A stretch of 64,000 nt of DNA from contig CANNBP010000001.1 of the NCBI GenBank assembly GCA_947502885.1, forward strand, positions 806,001 through 870,000. The letters are read 5' to 3'. This DNA is from an uncultured Aquimarina sp. (lineage in GTDB: Bacteria > Bacteroidota > Bacteroidia > Flavobacteriales > Flavobacteriaceae). The position numbers were made by a program, and so were the translations under genes. The notes beneath the pieces are model-generated. The model was not told where the DNA came from, did not search any database, and saw only the letters and a list, made by a program, of their open reading frames with translations. The stretch's first letter is position 1, and the number at the start of each line of letters is the position of its first letter. Positions 35,092-44,203 of the stretch are shown piece by piece.

Positions 35092-35679
35092 TTAATCGCA
35101 ATCAATTACTTTTAAGTTCGGTCTCTTTTTAAGAATTATTTCCTTTTGTTTAAACGATAAATTTGATGGTGTAACAATTAACTCTTTCAAGTTTACAGGT
35201 AAACAATTACTATCTATAGATTCTATATTAAAGTTATCTGCAAGTGATAAATGAATTAATTGATTCATTTTAAACATAGATTCGGGTAACTTTTTTATCC
35301 CACAGTTTTCTATACGAAAAGACTTTAATTTAGTTAATCGAGAAATTGAATCGGGTAAACTCACAATATCGTTGCCTCTAAATACTAATTGCTCTAAATT
35401 GGAAAGTTTTAAAATCCATTCAGGGAATTCTTTATAATTAAAATTTAGAATTTCTAAATGTCTTAATGTTTTAAGTTCTCCGACATCGTTAGAAATTAAA
35501 CTCCTACTATTCACGTCTGATTGCAAGAAGAGATATTTCAGTTTTTCAAAATTTAAAAAACTTGAGCCATACTTTTCTAAATCATATTCTGGAAACCTAA
35601 TCGATAGCTTGATAATACCTTTGGCAGTGCTTACTTCCTCAAATAGGCATTCAGATTTAAATTTTAATTGATTTAACAT
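35092..35679 (-). CDS. Leucine-rich-repeat protein
   Basis: A 195-aa soluble protein with about five LRRs of 22-23 residues: LKTLRHLEILNFNYKEFPEW, LSNLEQLVFRGNDIVSLPDS, LTKLKSFRIENCGIKKLPES and MNQLIHLSLADNFNIESIDS, plus a final NLKELIVTPSNLSF. LRRs form a protein-binding arc; partner unknown. No signal peptide. Single gene of a cassette starting GTTCGCAA. Confidence 0.9.
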   Translation of the reverse strand: MLNQLKFKSECLFEEVSTAKGIIKLSIRFPEYDLEKYGSSFLNFEKLKYLFLQSDVNSRSLISNDVGELKTLRHLEILNFNYKEFPEWILKLSNLEQLVFRGNDIVSLPDSISRLTKLKSFRIENCGIKKLPESMFKMNQLIHLSLADNFNIESIDSNCLPVNLKELIVTPSNLSFKQKEIILKKRPNLKVIDCD

Positions 35680-35690
35680 TTCTATCTTAT

Positions 35691-35743
35691 TGCGAACGAT
35701 TAATGTAAAATGTGATTTAATACATTTTCACATCGTGTTGTAG
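35691..35743 (-). repeat. Very short attC-like site overlapping a stop codon
   Basis: 53 bp. Minus strand: CTACAAC, arm ATGTGAAAATGT, loop ATTAAA, arm TCACATTTTACAT, GTTCGCAA. The TGA of the upstream gene is inside the left arm. Confidence 0.78.
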
Positions 35744-36417
35744 TCAGTTTTTAATTTGCTACATTTTTCTTTTGCCCCAATAGCATCTCTTTTAACTGTG
35801 GCATTAGTTGTTTTTTTGATTATAATATCAAAAGTTTTTATTAAAATATTTATTTGCTCTTCAACTATTGAGTTAATGGCATAAACACTGAGGGTAGAAT
35901 ATACCCAACCAGAAAGACTATTTTTTTTCAATAGTAATTCATTAAAAATATCCCAAGCTCTATTATCACCAACAATTGCTAAGAGCGTAGCAACTTCTTT
36001 TTTTACCAAAGTAGATTTATTATGAATGTGTATCTTAATTATAGTCTTTAACCATTCTTGATATTCTAATTGTACTTCTTTTATAAATATTTCTTCCCAC
36101 ATGGGATGAATAATATATCTTTCATAAAAAAAAGAAAGAGTTAATAGGTAACCTGCTATTAATTTATCGTCAGTCTCAATCTGGATAGCATTATATATTT
36201 CAATTTGATTTTTCTTGTCTAAGAACCATTCTCTTATAGGTAAACAATTCCAGCCTAACTCTCTTCTAGCATTCGAACTCAGCCTTTTTTCTCCTAGTTT
36301 TCTAATTTTAGAATCATCAGATTTGATATTTTGGAGTGCTGTATCCAAATCAAGTAGAAATTTCTTTTTAGTTTTTATATATCTATCTGTTTTTACAAAC
36401 TCCTCTATATCCAACAT
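35728..36417 (-). CDS. HEAT-like helical repeat protein
   Basis: A 229-aa protein, almost all helical, with HEAT-like helix pairs (SDDSKIRKLGEKRLSSNARR, TLVKKEVATLLAIVGDNRAWDI, TNATVKRDAIGAKEKCSKL). No catalytic motif or signal peptide. No named family recognised; a scaffold or binding role is inference. Its last codons (Asp-Tyr-Asn) form the R'' core CTACAAC. Cassette ends match (GTTGTAGGTAA versus GTTGTAGTCAG). Confidence 0.65.
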   Translation of the reverse strand: MLDIEEFVKTDRYIKTKKKFLLDLDTALQNIKSDDSKIRKLGEKRLSSNARRELGWNCLPIREWFLDKKNQIEIYNAIQIETDDKLIAGYLLTLSFFYERYIIHPMWEEIFIKEVQLEYQEWLKTIIKIHIHNKSTLVKKEVATLLAIVGDNRAWDIFNELLLKKNSLSGWVYSTLSVYAINSIVEEQINILIKTFDIIIKKTTNATVKRDAIGAKEKCSKLKTDYNTM

Positions 36418-36442
36418 TTATTTTTAATATTTTGGTTATTAC

Positions 36443-36821
36443 CTACAACATCTCGGCTATGGCTAGTACGGGAATTAAAAGTACTGAATTTCCGATTGTC
36501 TACTTAACCAAAACTTTTTATTTTGTTTTATCTTTTTTATAAAGCCAAATTTAAAATTTGGCGACTTCGCAAATAGAAAAGAACCTTTCGATTAAACAAC
36601 TACTCGCCCTATGTTTTTATATGTCGTTGATTAAATCATTTGCGTAGCTATAACGAAGACAAATTATTTAATCAATGGGGTTTACGAAGTGCTATATTTA
36701 GTTTGTTTTTCCAAAGCTAAGAAATAAATAATCTAGAAATGAAAAGTTCGGTTTCTTTACTACCAGACTACCAATATATTCATCACTTAGGAAAAAGCTT
36801 TATATAGGATATATGTTGTAG
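36443..36821 (-). repeat. Composite attC-like region, families C, B and A remnant
   Basis: About 380 nt without a gene. From high to low: GATACCTACAACATATATCC-TATATAAAGC (family A start); a middle with GATTAAATCATTTG/CAAATTATTTAATC (13 of 14 inverted, about 36626-36672) related to the sites at 41.05 and 48.75 kb; then a family C part with the hairpin CCAAATTTAAAATTTGG and CTCGGCTATGGCTAGTACGGG next to the CCTACAAC core. Confidence 0.7.
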
Positions 36822-36872
36822 GTATCTCATAGGGTAGCTATCCACACACACCTGGTTGCCCGTAGCTATTTA

Positions 36873-37961
36873 TCATTTTACTAGACTGCTATTCAGTATT
36901 ATTTTTCGTATTTCTTTTTCAAAATGGTAATTGATTGGAATATTACTATTGTATAAATTCTCTAAAACAATTACATCTAAATCCTTTTCAGGAATATAAA
37001 ATTTGATTGAAACAAATCCAAACCCTGTTCCTCCGTGACCTACATATTTAATCGGTTTATCGCAAATATTAACTCCATATCCATAATAGATTTGTTCATC
37101 ACTTAAAGCGGCAAACATATCTGGCACATCCGAAGTAGTAATGTTCTCGTACGATGTTTGCTGTAATAATTGACCTTTATGAAATTTAGAATCCCAAATA
37201 TGTAAATCGGTAATATTCGAGATAACTCCGCCTGTTGGAATAAAATCATTCCAAGTATCATTCGTAAAACCTAGTGTGTCAAAATTTACTTTCTCAAACT
37301 TATTTCCACTCCATTGATATCCATTAACTAATTCTTTATTTTCATTGTTGAGTTGATAGCAATAGGTGTTTTGCATTCCTATATCTTTAAAAAGGTTATT
37401 AGCAAGTTGACTATACTCTTTTTTAGTTACTTTTTTTAGTATCCTTCCTAATAAACCATAAGCAGGGTTACTGTAGTGAAAACTTGTACCAGGTTTAAAC
37501 AACAATGGCTTATCTAAGGCTTCAATTCCTGCTGACATATTAAGCAATTGATGAACAGTTACAGTATCTGCCCATGATACAGAAAGTTCAGGTAAGTAGT
37601 TTTTGATAGGCATCTTTAGGCTTATGTTTCCTTTTTCTACTTCTTTGGAAATTAAAACTCCAGTAATTTGTTTACTGTTAGATTGAATTCTAAAGTTATC
37701 TTGTAATGAGATTGGAATTTTATTTTCAAAATCAGAATATCCAGATGCTTTAGAATAAACAACTTTTCCATTTTTAGTAATGGAAATTACACCATTAAAC
37801 TTTCTGGGTTTTGTTGTCTGAATTAAACTGTCAATTTTTGTAGAATAGTCATTAACTAATGTCTTGTTAGTTTTTAAATGTTCTGTATTTGATTGATTCC
37901 TTTTACAACTTGTAATCAACAAGATTAGAGTAAAGATTAAAAATTTGAAGGTGTTTTTCAT
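36873..37961 (-). CDS. Serine hydrolase lipoprotein (beta-lactamase/PBP fold), copy 2
   Basis: A 362-aa lipoprotein (FTLILLITSC, Cys19). The class C beta-lactamase/esterase motifs are present: SxxK at S94-N-S-K97 (FRIQSNSKQITG), YxN at Y163-S-N165 (FHYSNPAYG) and a C-terminal HGGTGFG. Predicted periplasmic serine hydrolase, perhaps an esterase or D-aminopeptidase type; substrate unknown. It follows a close paralogue by 34 nt with no attC between, so the pair is a tandem duplication carried in one cassette. Confidence 0.9.
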   Translation of the reverse strand: MKNTFKFLIFTLILLITSCKRNQSNTEHLKTNKTLVNDYSTKIDSLIQTTKPRKFNGVISITKNGKVVYSKASGYSDFENKIPISLQDNFRIQSNSKQITGVLISKEVEKGNISLKMPIKNYLPELSVSWADTVTVHQLLNMSAGIEALDKPLLFKPGTSFHYSNPAYGLLGRILKKVTKKEYSQLANNLFKDIGMQNTYCYQLNNENKELVNGYQWSGNKFEKVNFDTLGFTNDTWNDFIPTGGVISNITDLHIWDSKFHKGQLLQQTSYENITTSDVPDMFAALSDEQIYYGYGVNICDKPIKYVGHGGTGFGFVSIKFYIPEKDLDVIVLENLYNSNIPINYHFEKEIRKIILNSSLVK

Positions 37962-37995
37962 TATGTTTACCTGTTTAGGAAGTAGTTTGTACTAA

Positions 37996-39099
37996 TTACT
38001 TCCCAAGACTACTATTTATAACTATTTTTCTTATCTCATTTTCAAAATGATAAACTAAATTGCCTCCCCTCCAATCATCATCCATAGCGTAAATATTTTC
38101 CCAAATTATAACATCGACATCTGTTTCAGGAATATAAAATTTAATAGATACAAAACCTATTCCTCTTCCGCCATGTCCTAGATGTTTTGTTGAGTGCAGG
38201 TCATGTATTCGAAGTCCATAAGCATAGCCAATTGTGTCATTAGCAAAAGCAGCATGTGGACCTCTGTTAGTTGGGGTAATCATTTGTTTGTAAAAATCTG
38301 AATTTAAAATTTCTCCTTTATGCAGCTTTGAGTCCCATATATTTAAGTCATGAGCATTTGAAATGATGCCTCCTGCAGGAATGAAATTTTTCCAACTTTC
38401 TTTGGTAAAACCTATACTATCAAATTCTACGATATTGACTTTCCCTTTTTCAAGAGAGTGACCATTAACAAGTCTTGAGTTGGATTTATCAAATTCATAG
38501 CAATAAGTATTATTCATGCCTAATTCCTTAAATAGTTGATTGGCATACTGAATAAATTCCTTGCCTGTTACATTTTCGAGAATAGAACCTAAAAGCCCAT
38601 AACCTGGATTGCTATATCTGTACCCTTTTCCTGGTTTAAAAATTAATGGTTTCTCAATATCTACTATTCCCGAAGACATGTTCAGTAATTGATGTACAGT
38701 TACAGAATCCGCCCAAGTTGATTTCAATTCAGGTAAATATTTGTTAATTGAATTATTTAGGTTGATTTTTCCTTTTTCAACCTCCTTCAAAATTAGAACT
38801 GCTGTTATCTGTTTGCTGTTAGATTGAATCCGAAAATTGTCATTTATACTAATTGGTGTTTTCTTTTCAAAATCTGAAAACCCGTATTCTTTTGAATACA
38901 TAGTTTCTCCGTTTTGAGTTATTAGCACAATACCGTTGAACTTCCTTGGGTTTGTTGTTAATATTAAACTGTCCAATTTAACCGAATAGTCATCTACAAT
39001 TTGGGTTTTAATTACGCTATTTTTCTTGTTATTAGTATTACCACAACTTGAAATGATCAAAGCAAGTGCAAGAGTTAAGATGTTAAATGTGTACCTCAT
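37996..39099 (-). CDS. Serine hydrolase lipoprotein (beta-lactamase/PBP fold), copy 1
   Basis: A 367-aa lipoprotein. I start at MRYTFNILTLALALIISSC; the longer frame adds 33 codons of cassette-boundary sequence. Motifs as in its neighbour: FRIQSNSKQITAVL (SxxK), YRYSNPGYG (YxN) and HLGHGGRGIGF. The two share long stretches such as KPRKFNG / NPRKFNG and FVSIKFYIPE, so they are recent duplicates. Differences near the active site (HAAFANDTIGYAYGLRIH) suggest different substrates. Confidence 0.88.
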   Translation of the reverse strand: MRYTFNILTLALALIISSCGNTNNKKNSVIKTQIVDDYSVKLDSLILTTNPRKFNGIVLITQNGETMYSKEYGFSDFEKKTPISINDNFRIQSNSKQITAVLILKEVEKGKINLNNSINKYLPELKSTWADSVTVHQLLNMSSGIVDIEKPLIFKPGKGYRYSNPGYGLLGSILENVTGKEFIQYANQLFKELGMNNTYCYEFDKSNSRLVNGHSLEKGKVNIVEFDSIGFTKESWKNFIPAGGIISNAHDLNIWDSKLHKGEILNSDFYKQMITPTNRGPHAAFANDTIGYAYGLRIHDLHSTKHLGHGGRGIGFVSIKFYIPETDVDVIIWENIYAMDDDWRGGNLVYHFENEIRKIVINSSLGK

Positions 39100-39135
39100 T
39101 AAAATATTATGTTTATTATTTTTTGCTCTAATTAC

Positions 39136-39255
39136 AGCCAACAACTGGATATACAAATCTAATTTATTATAAATCATTAAACATCGTATTTTTATCATCT
39201 AGACCTAGGAAAGGGCTTTAGATAGGACACCATGTAGGTATTGGCTTTTTCTTAT
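39136..39255 (-). repeat. attC-like site, shortened family A
   Basis: Minus strand: CCAATACCTACATGGTGTCC-TATCTAAAGCCCTTTCC ... AAATTAGATTTGTATATCCAG-TTGTTGGCTG. It has both ends of the family A sequence but lacks the middle and the 28-bp palindrome. The right core GTTGGCTG starts the serine-hydrolase cassette. Confidence 0.65.
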
Positions 39256-39268
39256 TCATTCTTATTTT

Positions 39269-41008
39269 TCACTGAATAAAATATACTCTTTTAATTTTAT
39301 CATTTTCAATGTGATAAATAGCCACAGCTTCCATTAATTCATTTCCAAATTGAACACGCTCTTTATCTATGACAATATTACCCTGAACAATTCTCTCTTT
39401 TAGCTCACAATGCAGGTTTGGTATTTTGTCAAACATTTCTGAATACTCTTTCCTCATTATTTCTTTACCTTTATAGAGCAATTTGTCAGGATATGAATAA
39501 ATTTCAACATCCTCTGCATATGGTTCTAAAAAAGCATCGATGTTTCTAAAATTATAGGCATTTAATTGTCTTTGTGCTAAATCAGTAGGTGAGTCTTTAA
39601 TAAGTTCATTGGGTTTGAAGATGACACCTTTATTGAAAATAGTATTTATTTTGGTAACGTTTTCAATATCTTCAATCGGGTTTGCATCTAATAAAACAAG
39701 ATTTGCTTTTTTGCCAATATCGACTAGGCCAAATTCATTTTCCTTGTTAAAAACTTTTGCACCATTTATAGTTGATGCTTGAATAATTTTCCAATTACTC
39801 ATTCCACTTTTTCGCATAGCTTTTAGTTCTTTCAAATAGGATGAAGCATGTAAAGTCCCAATATTTCCGGCATCAGTACCGGTAGCAATTAAAACTCCGG
39901 CATCAGATAATATTTTCAGATTAGCCAAACTAATTGAGTCTGTTTTTTTTAAGCCTTCAATACTTTGTTGAGAATTTGCGTAGTTTTTATAATTCTTAAC
40001 CAGTGTAGTATCAGTTAAATGCTTTAAATCCAGCAAAGAACCTAATTGATATGAATCTGTTTTTTGTAATTCATAGTTGCTAATATTCAATTTTTGACCG
40101 AATGTATTTAAATATCCACTGTGAACAATTAACGTTGGACAAAGTATCGTTTTATTTTTCTTCAATAATTGAACAAAATCGTCTTTTAAAATTTCGTCAT
40201 CTACACTATGTACCAAAAAATCAGCACCATTTTCAACAGCCAATTGTGCTGTAATCCTTTGTGTTGCGTGTACTGCTACTTTTAAGTTGTTTTTATGAAC
40301 TTCATTTATTATAGCTTTTATAATTGGAAGGTTTTTGCGTGCACTTTCCTCTATACTTAAGCCGTCTGCTCCTGCTATATACCAGATTTTTATAAAATCG
40401 GGGTTATATTTCAACTGTTTTTGAACTCCATTAATACCGTCTTCAATAGTTTCTGTTAATGTAAAAGGTTCATCTTCCCCTAAACCTTCATAGACTTTTG
40501 GTTCATAGGTAGTCAATAAGGGTCCAGTTATAAAAATGGAAGGTGAGAATGGCTTGTCTGTAAAATCATTTCGTTGTTTAAGAAAATGATAGTTTGCACC
40601 TACATCTATTACTGTCGTAATACCATTTTGAAGATATCTTCTCAATTTGGTTTCCATATCAGTTTTTGCATAGGCTATTTCTTCGTCGTAACTCTTGAAT
40701 TTTCGTAAATCAATAACGTCTGGACGAGTATATAAACCTCCATTTTGGAAAAAATGAATATGTGCATCTATTAAGCCTGGAATAAGATACTTGTCCTTTC
40801 CATCGATTATAGTGGCATTTTCTGGTAAAGTTTTATTATTACTTTGTTGAATGTTCGTTATCAAATCATCAGTAATAATGACAGTTTGATTGGGTGTTAA
40901 TTTTTGTTTTTCTACGTCAACAATTGTTACATTCGTGATACAGACTTGAGCATAAATAGAGTTTAAAAAAGTAAAAAGTAATAAAGTCAAAAGGCATTTA
41001 TGGTTCAT
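39269..41008 (-). CDS. Amidohydrolase with C-terminal SnoaL-like domain, secreted
   Basis: A 579-aa protein with a signal peptide (LLTLLLFTFLNSIYAQ). Residues about 20-455 are an amidohydrolase/imidazolonepropionase-like TIM barrel: PGLIDAHIHFF with metal ligands His83 and His85, KVAVHATQR, ADFLVHSVDD and IATGTDAGN (Asp). Residues about 465-579 form a SnoaL/NTF2-like domain (LAQRQLNAYNFRNIDAFLEP, YAEDVEIYSYPD, FDKIPNLHCELKE). The fusion suggests an extra binding module. Metal-dependent hydrolase of a cyclic amide or peptide; substrate unknown. Confidence 0.9.
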   Translation of the reverse strand: MNHKCLLTLLLFTFLNSIYAQVCITNVTIVDVEKQKLTPNQTVIITDDLITNIQQSNNKTLPENATIIDGKDKYLIPGLIDAHIHFFQNGGLYTRPDVIDLRKFKSYDEEIAYAKTDMETKLRRYLQNGITTVIDVGANYHFLKQRNDFTDKPFSPSIFITGPLLTTYEPKVYEGLGEDEPFTLTETIEDGINGVQKQLKYNPDFIKIWYIAGADGLSIEESARKNLPIIKAIINEVHKNNLKVAVHATQRITAQLAVENGADFLVHSVDDEILKDDFVQLLKKNKTILCPTLIVHSGYLNTFGQKLNISNYELQKTDSYQLGSLLDLKHLTDTTLVKNYKNYANSQQSIEGLKKTDSISLANLKILSDAGVLIATGTDAGNIGTLHASSYLKELKAMRKSGMSNWKIIQASTINGAKVFNKENEFGLVDIGKKANLVLLDANPIEDIENVTKINTIFNKGVIFKPNELIKDSPTDLAQRQLNAYNFRNIDAFLEPYAEDVEIYSYPDKLLYKGKEIMRKEYSEMFDKIPNLHCELKERIVQGNIVIDKERVQFGNELMEAVAIYHIENDKIKRVYFIQ

Positions 41009-41449
41009 TATTGTGAGTCTTTTATTTTATGAGTTTATTCAGTTCGCACCTAAAGATAACTGTGTGTTTTGTTTGGAAATAACCGCTTAAGAAGCAATAG
41101 CGAAGACAAACTATTTGCCAAATTGAATATATAGTGCATTGTGTTCTTTATGTTTTTAATTTAATTTCCCCCAAATTAAAAAAATAAAGGGACTGTAGTT
41201 CTATTTCGGTAATATTTTTGATCAATCTTAAATCATTAAACTATGTTTTTTTAACTAAAACTAGAAAAAGTGTTTTGCATTAGAACACATTGTTTACTTG
41301 CTGTTATGTAATTATTTCCTTAAATTTAAAAACATACACCAAAAGTAAAGTATCATTCTGACTTTGAAAATGAATGGTATTTCCGAAGCAATGATCAACC
41401 AAAAAAAAGTTCTCAAGCAAAAATTTTATAGTCAACAATTATTTTAATT
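41009..41449. other. Non-coding stretch with a family B attC-like element
   Basis: No gene. The part 41050-41215 (GGAAATAACCGCTTAAGAAG, GCGAAGACAAACTATTTGCC, AATTTAATTTCCCCCAAATT) matches 48770-48925 closely and in the same orientation. The core near 41045 (CGCACCTAAAG) is a poor RYYYAAC, so the site may be inactive. The rest holds the upstream region of the plus-strand gene at 41450. Confidence 0.6.
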
Positions 41450-42217
41450 ATGCGTAATTATCTCCTAATCCTAGTTTGTTTTATGTTGACACATCTATCC
41501 GCTCAGCAAGTAGATGATAAAGCATTTATTTTTGATCCTTCCATCACACAAAAGTATAGTACTTCTATTAATGGTATTATTTCGGTAATGGCAAATTATT
41601 ATGAAGGAGTTGAATATAGCAACGAAGAAAAGTTAAACTCTGCATTTCACACATCATGGCAGATGAGAGATAATGACGAGACTGATAACAAATTTATACA
41701 TATTGAAGACAAGTCAACATTTATAAAGCGGGTGAATGATCACGGTAATTATAAAGGTTATGCTAGTCAACGTAAAATTGAGGCAATAGAAGTGATTCAT
41801 GATCAATTGGCATTTGTCAGAATAGACAAATCACCATCTAGAAATACCACATTGTTCTTTTTGGCCAAAATTGATAAGGTTTGGGTTATTATAGACAAAC
41901 TTTGGGTGTATAAAGAGGAAAATTTTAATCCACTTCCATCAAATGAATTATTGTCAAGCATCAAAAGTTTTTACGAAGGACAAGCTACAGATAAAGATTT
42001 TGACTCAAAGGTATTGTCTAATGATTCATATACTATAGCTCTTGAGTCCAAGCTAGCTGATCATGAGATAAAATTAGTATCCATTCTAGGAGTATATGAT
42101 AGATTAGCAGTCGTAAGAACAGACTATCCCACATTAAATACTACAGCTTATATTGTATTGTTTAGATTGGATACTGGCTGGGAGGTATCTTGTGAACGAA
42201 TTTCTAAAAAGAAGTAA
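41450..42217 (+). CDS. Secreted protein with two NTF2/lumazine-binding-like domains
   Basis: A 255-aa protein with signal peptide MRNYLLILVCFMLTHLSAQ. Residues about 35-150 fit a lumazine-binding-like NTF2 fold (VMANYYEGVEYSNEEKLNSA, FHTSWQMR, AFVRIDKSPSRNTTLFFLAK, WVIIDKLWVY). Residues about 160-250 are a second, shorter copy (SIKSFYEGQATDKDFD, DRLAVVRTDYPTLNTTAYIVLF, WEVSCERI). Function unknown. It is the only plus-strand gene inside the 32-51 kb minus block. Confidence 0.8.
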   Translation: MRNYLLILVCFMLTHLSAQQVDDKAFIFDPSITQKYSTSINGIISVMANYYEGVEYSNEEKLNSAFHTSWQMRDNDETDNKFIHIEDKSTFIKRVNDHGNYKGYASQRKIEAIEVIHDQLAFVRIDKSPSRNTTLFFLAKIDKVWVIIDKLWVYKEENFNPLPSNELLSSIKSFYEGQATDKDFDSKVLSNDSYTIALESKLADHEIKLVSILGVYDRLAVVRTDYPTLNTTAYIVLFRLDTGWEVSCERISKKK

Positions 42218-42221
42218 TTCT

Positions 42222-42297
42222 TTTTTGTAGGTAACTACATAAGTCTTGTAGTTATCTCGAAGGTCGCATATACATTATACAAATTATTATAGGTAGT
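42222..42297 (-). repeat. Degenerate short attC-like site
   Basis: Plus strand: GTAGTTATCTCGAAGGTCG-CATATACATTATACAAAT-TATTATAGGTAG, clearly related to 12074-12140 in the same orientation, but with a mutated left core (TATAGGTAG instead of TGTAGGTAG). Confidence 0.6.
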
Positions 42298-42525
42298 TTT
42301 TATTATTAATCAATATTCTTTGTCAAATCTAATGTATTTAAGTCATATTCTGAATCCTCAAATTGATTATTAAAGAAAAAGTTAAGGCATGTATTTGATA
42401 TATATGTTAGTAAATAATTTATAGATAAAACTTACAATAAAATAGAGAAAAAATCCAATTAATATTTTTAGAATAATTTTAGGTTTTATTAATTGAAATA
42501 AGTTTTTGATTTAGGATTTGATTAT

Positions 42526-42695
42526 CTGCAACGATCTCGGCTATGTGTAGTACGGGAGTTCGCATGTTTGCTAGCAAGTCTTGAATTATATTTTGTATTA
42601 TTTTTATTCATAAATATAGGCAATGCGAGTCGTGTATAGTACATTTACTTTTCTTTAAATAACTAAACCCATATTATGTATAGTAATTGTTGTGG
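42526..42695 (-). repeat. attC-like site, family C
   Basis: Plus strand: CTGCAACGATCTCGGCTATG-TGTAGTACGGGAG at one end and GTTGTGGT at the other, 170 bp. The middle differs from other family C copies and lacks the CCAAAT hairpin. Confidence 0.7.
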
Positions 42696-42701
42696 TTATG
42701 G

Positions 42702-44006
42702 TTATTTTTGTTGTATTGTTTTGTGTTGACCTAATTTAAAATACTCTTCAATTTTTGGATTAAACTCACTAATAAAATCAGTACATTGAATAACAAAAAC
42801 ATCTAATATAGTTTTATAACATTCACTATTTGGATCTTTTATTTTATCCAAAAACGAATTGTCCCTGAAATTTATATGCTTTTCATTGAAATATAAGAAT
42901 TTAGCAGTTTTCCAGTACTTATTGTTAAATCCTGTTGAGATTTCCTCAATCGGATAATTGTTATAATTTGAGTTAAAGTCCAAAATACCTATAAATACAT
43001 TACCATTGTGATGCCCATTATCATTAAAACTTTCGATTAAAATTTCAAATTCATATTCATTTATACCTAATGATTTGTTATAAAAAAATATTTGTGCGAT
43101 ACCTTTTTTATGAATTGCATTTGGGGTTTTTATTTCAAATTTCTTATCTGAAAATTGTTGCTTTATTTTTTTCACAACATCTTCTCTGAATTGCCGTCTA
43201 ATATGATGCCTTAAACTATGAAATTCTGTACTAATTACGTTTGCAGCTTCATGATTCTTAAACAATAAATTAATCATCTTTTGACGGTCATTCATATTTT
43301 GATTTGTTAATTTTTGAATTAATAATATGTATTGTTTTATGGATTCTCTAAGTTGAGGGATATTAACCGATTTTTCATAGCATAACTTTAACCAATTTAA
43401 AATATCGTATGAATAACTCAAGGTATAGTAATCTTCTCCATTCTTAAGTTTGTATCCTTCTTTTTCAGTTAATAAATTGCTGTCTTTTATGGATAAATCT
43501 GTGGCTTCTTCACCAAATAAAGTTAAGTAATAAACCTTATTACATTCTTTTTTAAAATTACAGTATCTAATTAATTGATTTTCTTGGTCGCCTGCATAGA
43601 TTTTATTTTCTATGGAAATATAATTATTAAAGTCAGTTATTAAAATATCAATTCGTCCACCATCAGAGTTCGTTTTTCTTCCTATATGATGTTCTTTAAT
43701 AACATTTAAACTTGAGAAGCTTAAAGTGTTTTTATACTCAATTGTTTCAAGAAATAATTCTAAGAAAACACTACCTTGTAAATGACTTCCGTTAGGATTT
43801 AACAATTCAGCTATAAAATTTGAATGCGTTTTATTTTCTTTACTTTCAACACCCAATATTGAAAAAATATTAAAAGTTTCTCCTTTTATTTTTTCTATTT
43901 CTTTTTGATGAGTTAATAAAGTATTAATGCCATTTAGTAATGAAGATATTTCTTCAAGTTCGATTGTTTTTTTCAAAGCATTCGTGTTTTTAAAAATTAC
44001 TGGCAA
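42702..44006 (-). CDS. PD-(D/E)XK nuclease family protein (PDDEXK_4)
   Basis: A 434-aa protein. Residues 45-160 match PDDEXK_4: NIFSILGVESKENKTHSNFI, AELLNPNGSHLQG, then GGRIDILITDFNNYISIENKI, where Asp (RID) and Glu-Asn-Lys (IENK) are the catalytic D and ExK, and AGDQENQLIRY. The C-terminus is unknown. Predicted DNA nuclease, possibly in phage defence. The only usable start is a TTG that is part of the GTTGCC core at 44007, so translation begins at the cassette boundary itself. Confidence 0.88.
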   Translation of the reverse strand: MPVIFKNTNALKKTIELEEISSLLNGINTLLTHQKEIEKIKGETFNIFSILGVESKENKTHSNFIAELLNPNGSHLQGSVFLELFLETIEYKNTLSFSSLNVIKEHHIGRKTNSDGGRIDILITDFNNYISIENKIYAGDQENQLIRYCNFKKECNKVYYLTLFGEEATDLSIKDSNLLTEKEGYKLKNGEDYYTLSYSYDILNWLKLCYEKSVNIPQLRESIKQYILLIQKLTNQNMNDRQKMINLLFKNHEAANVISTEFHSLRHHIRRQFREDVVKKIKQQFSDKKFEIKTPNAIHKKGIAQIFFYNKSLGINEYEFEILIESFNDNGHHNGNVFIGILDFNSNYNNYPIEEISTGFNNKYWKTAKFLYFNEKHINFRDNSFLDKIKDPNSECYKTILDVFVIQCTDFISEFNPKIEEYFKLGQHKTIQQK

Positions 44007-44203
44007 CGGTCTCGGCTATGATTAGTATGGGAATTAAAAAGTGATTGATTTCCGATTAAGATTAAGCATTTAGTCAAAACTTTTTATTTTGCTTTATTTT
44101 TTTCATTTTTAAAGCCAAATCAAAAGATTTGGCAGACTCAATAAAAATACACTAAACTTTGGGTTAAATAACAAATCCTGTATTATTTATAACCATTGTT
44201 GCG
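44001..44203 (-). repeat. Long attC-like site, family C
   Basis: Plus strand: TGGCAACGGTCTCGGCTATG, a CCAAATCAAAAGATTTGG hairpin near 44104, then CATTGTTGCGC. About 203 bp. The helicase stop codon (44183-44185) lies inside it and the R'' core GCGCAAC is within the last helicase codons. Confidence 0.8.

Larger units (their letters stand above)
42218..42701. other. Gene-less stretch between two attC-like sites
   Basis: 484 nt without a gene. It contains a degenerate short site (42222-42297), about 230 nt of plain AT-rich sequence in which I see nothing, and a family C site (42526-42695). The middle part may be an ORF-less cassette or a gene eroded beyond recognition. Confidence 0.5.
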
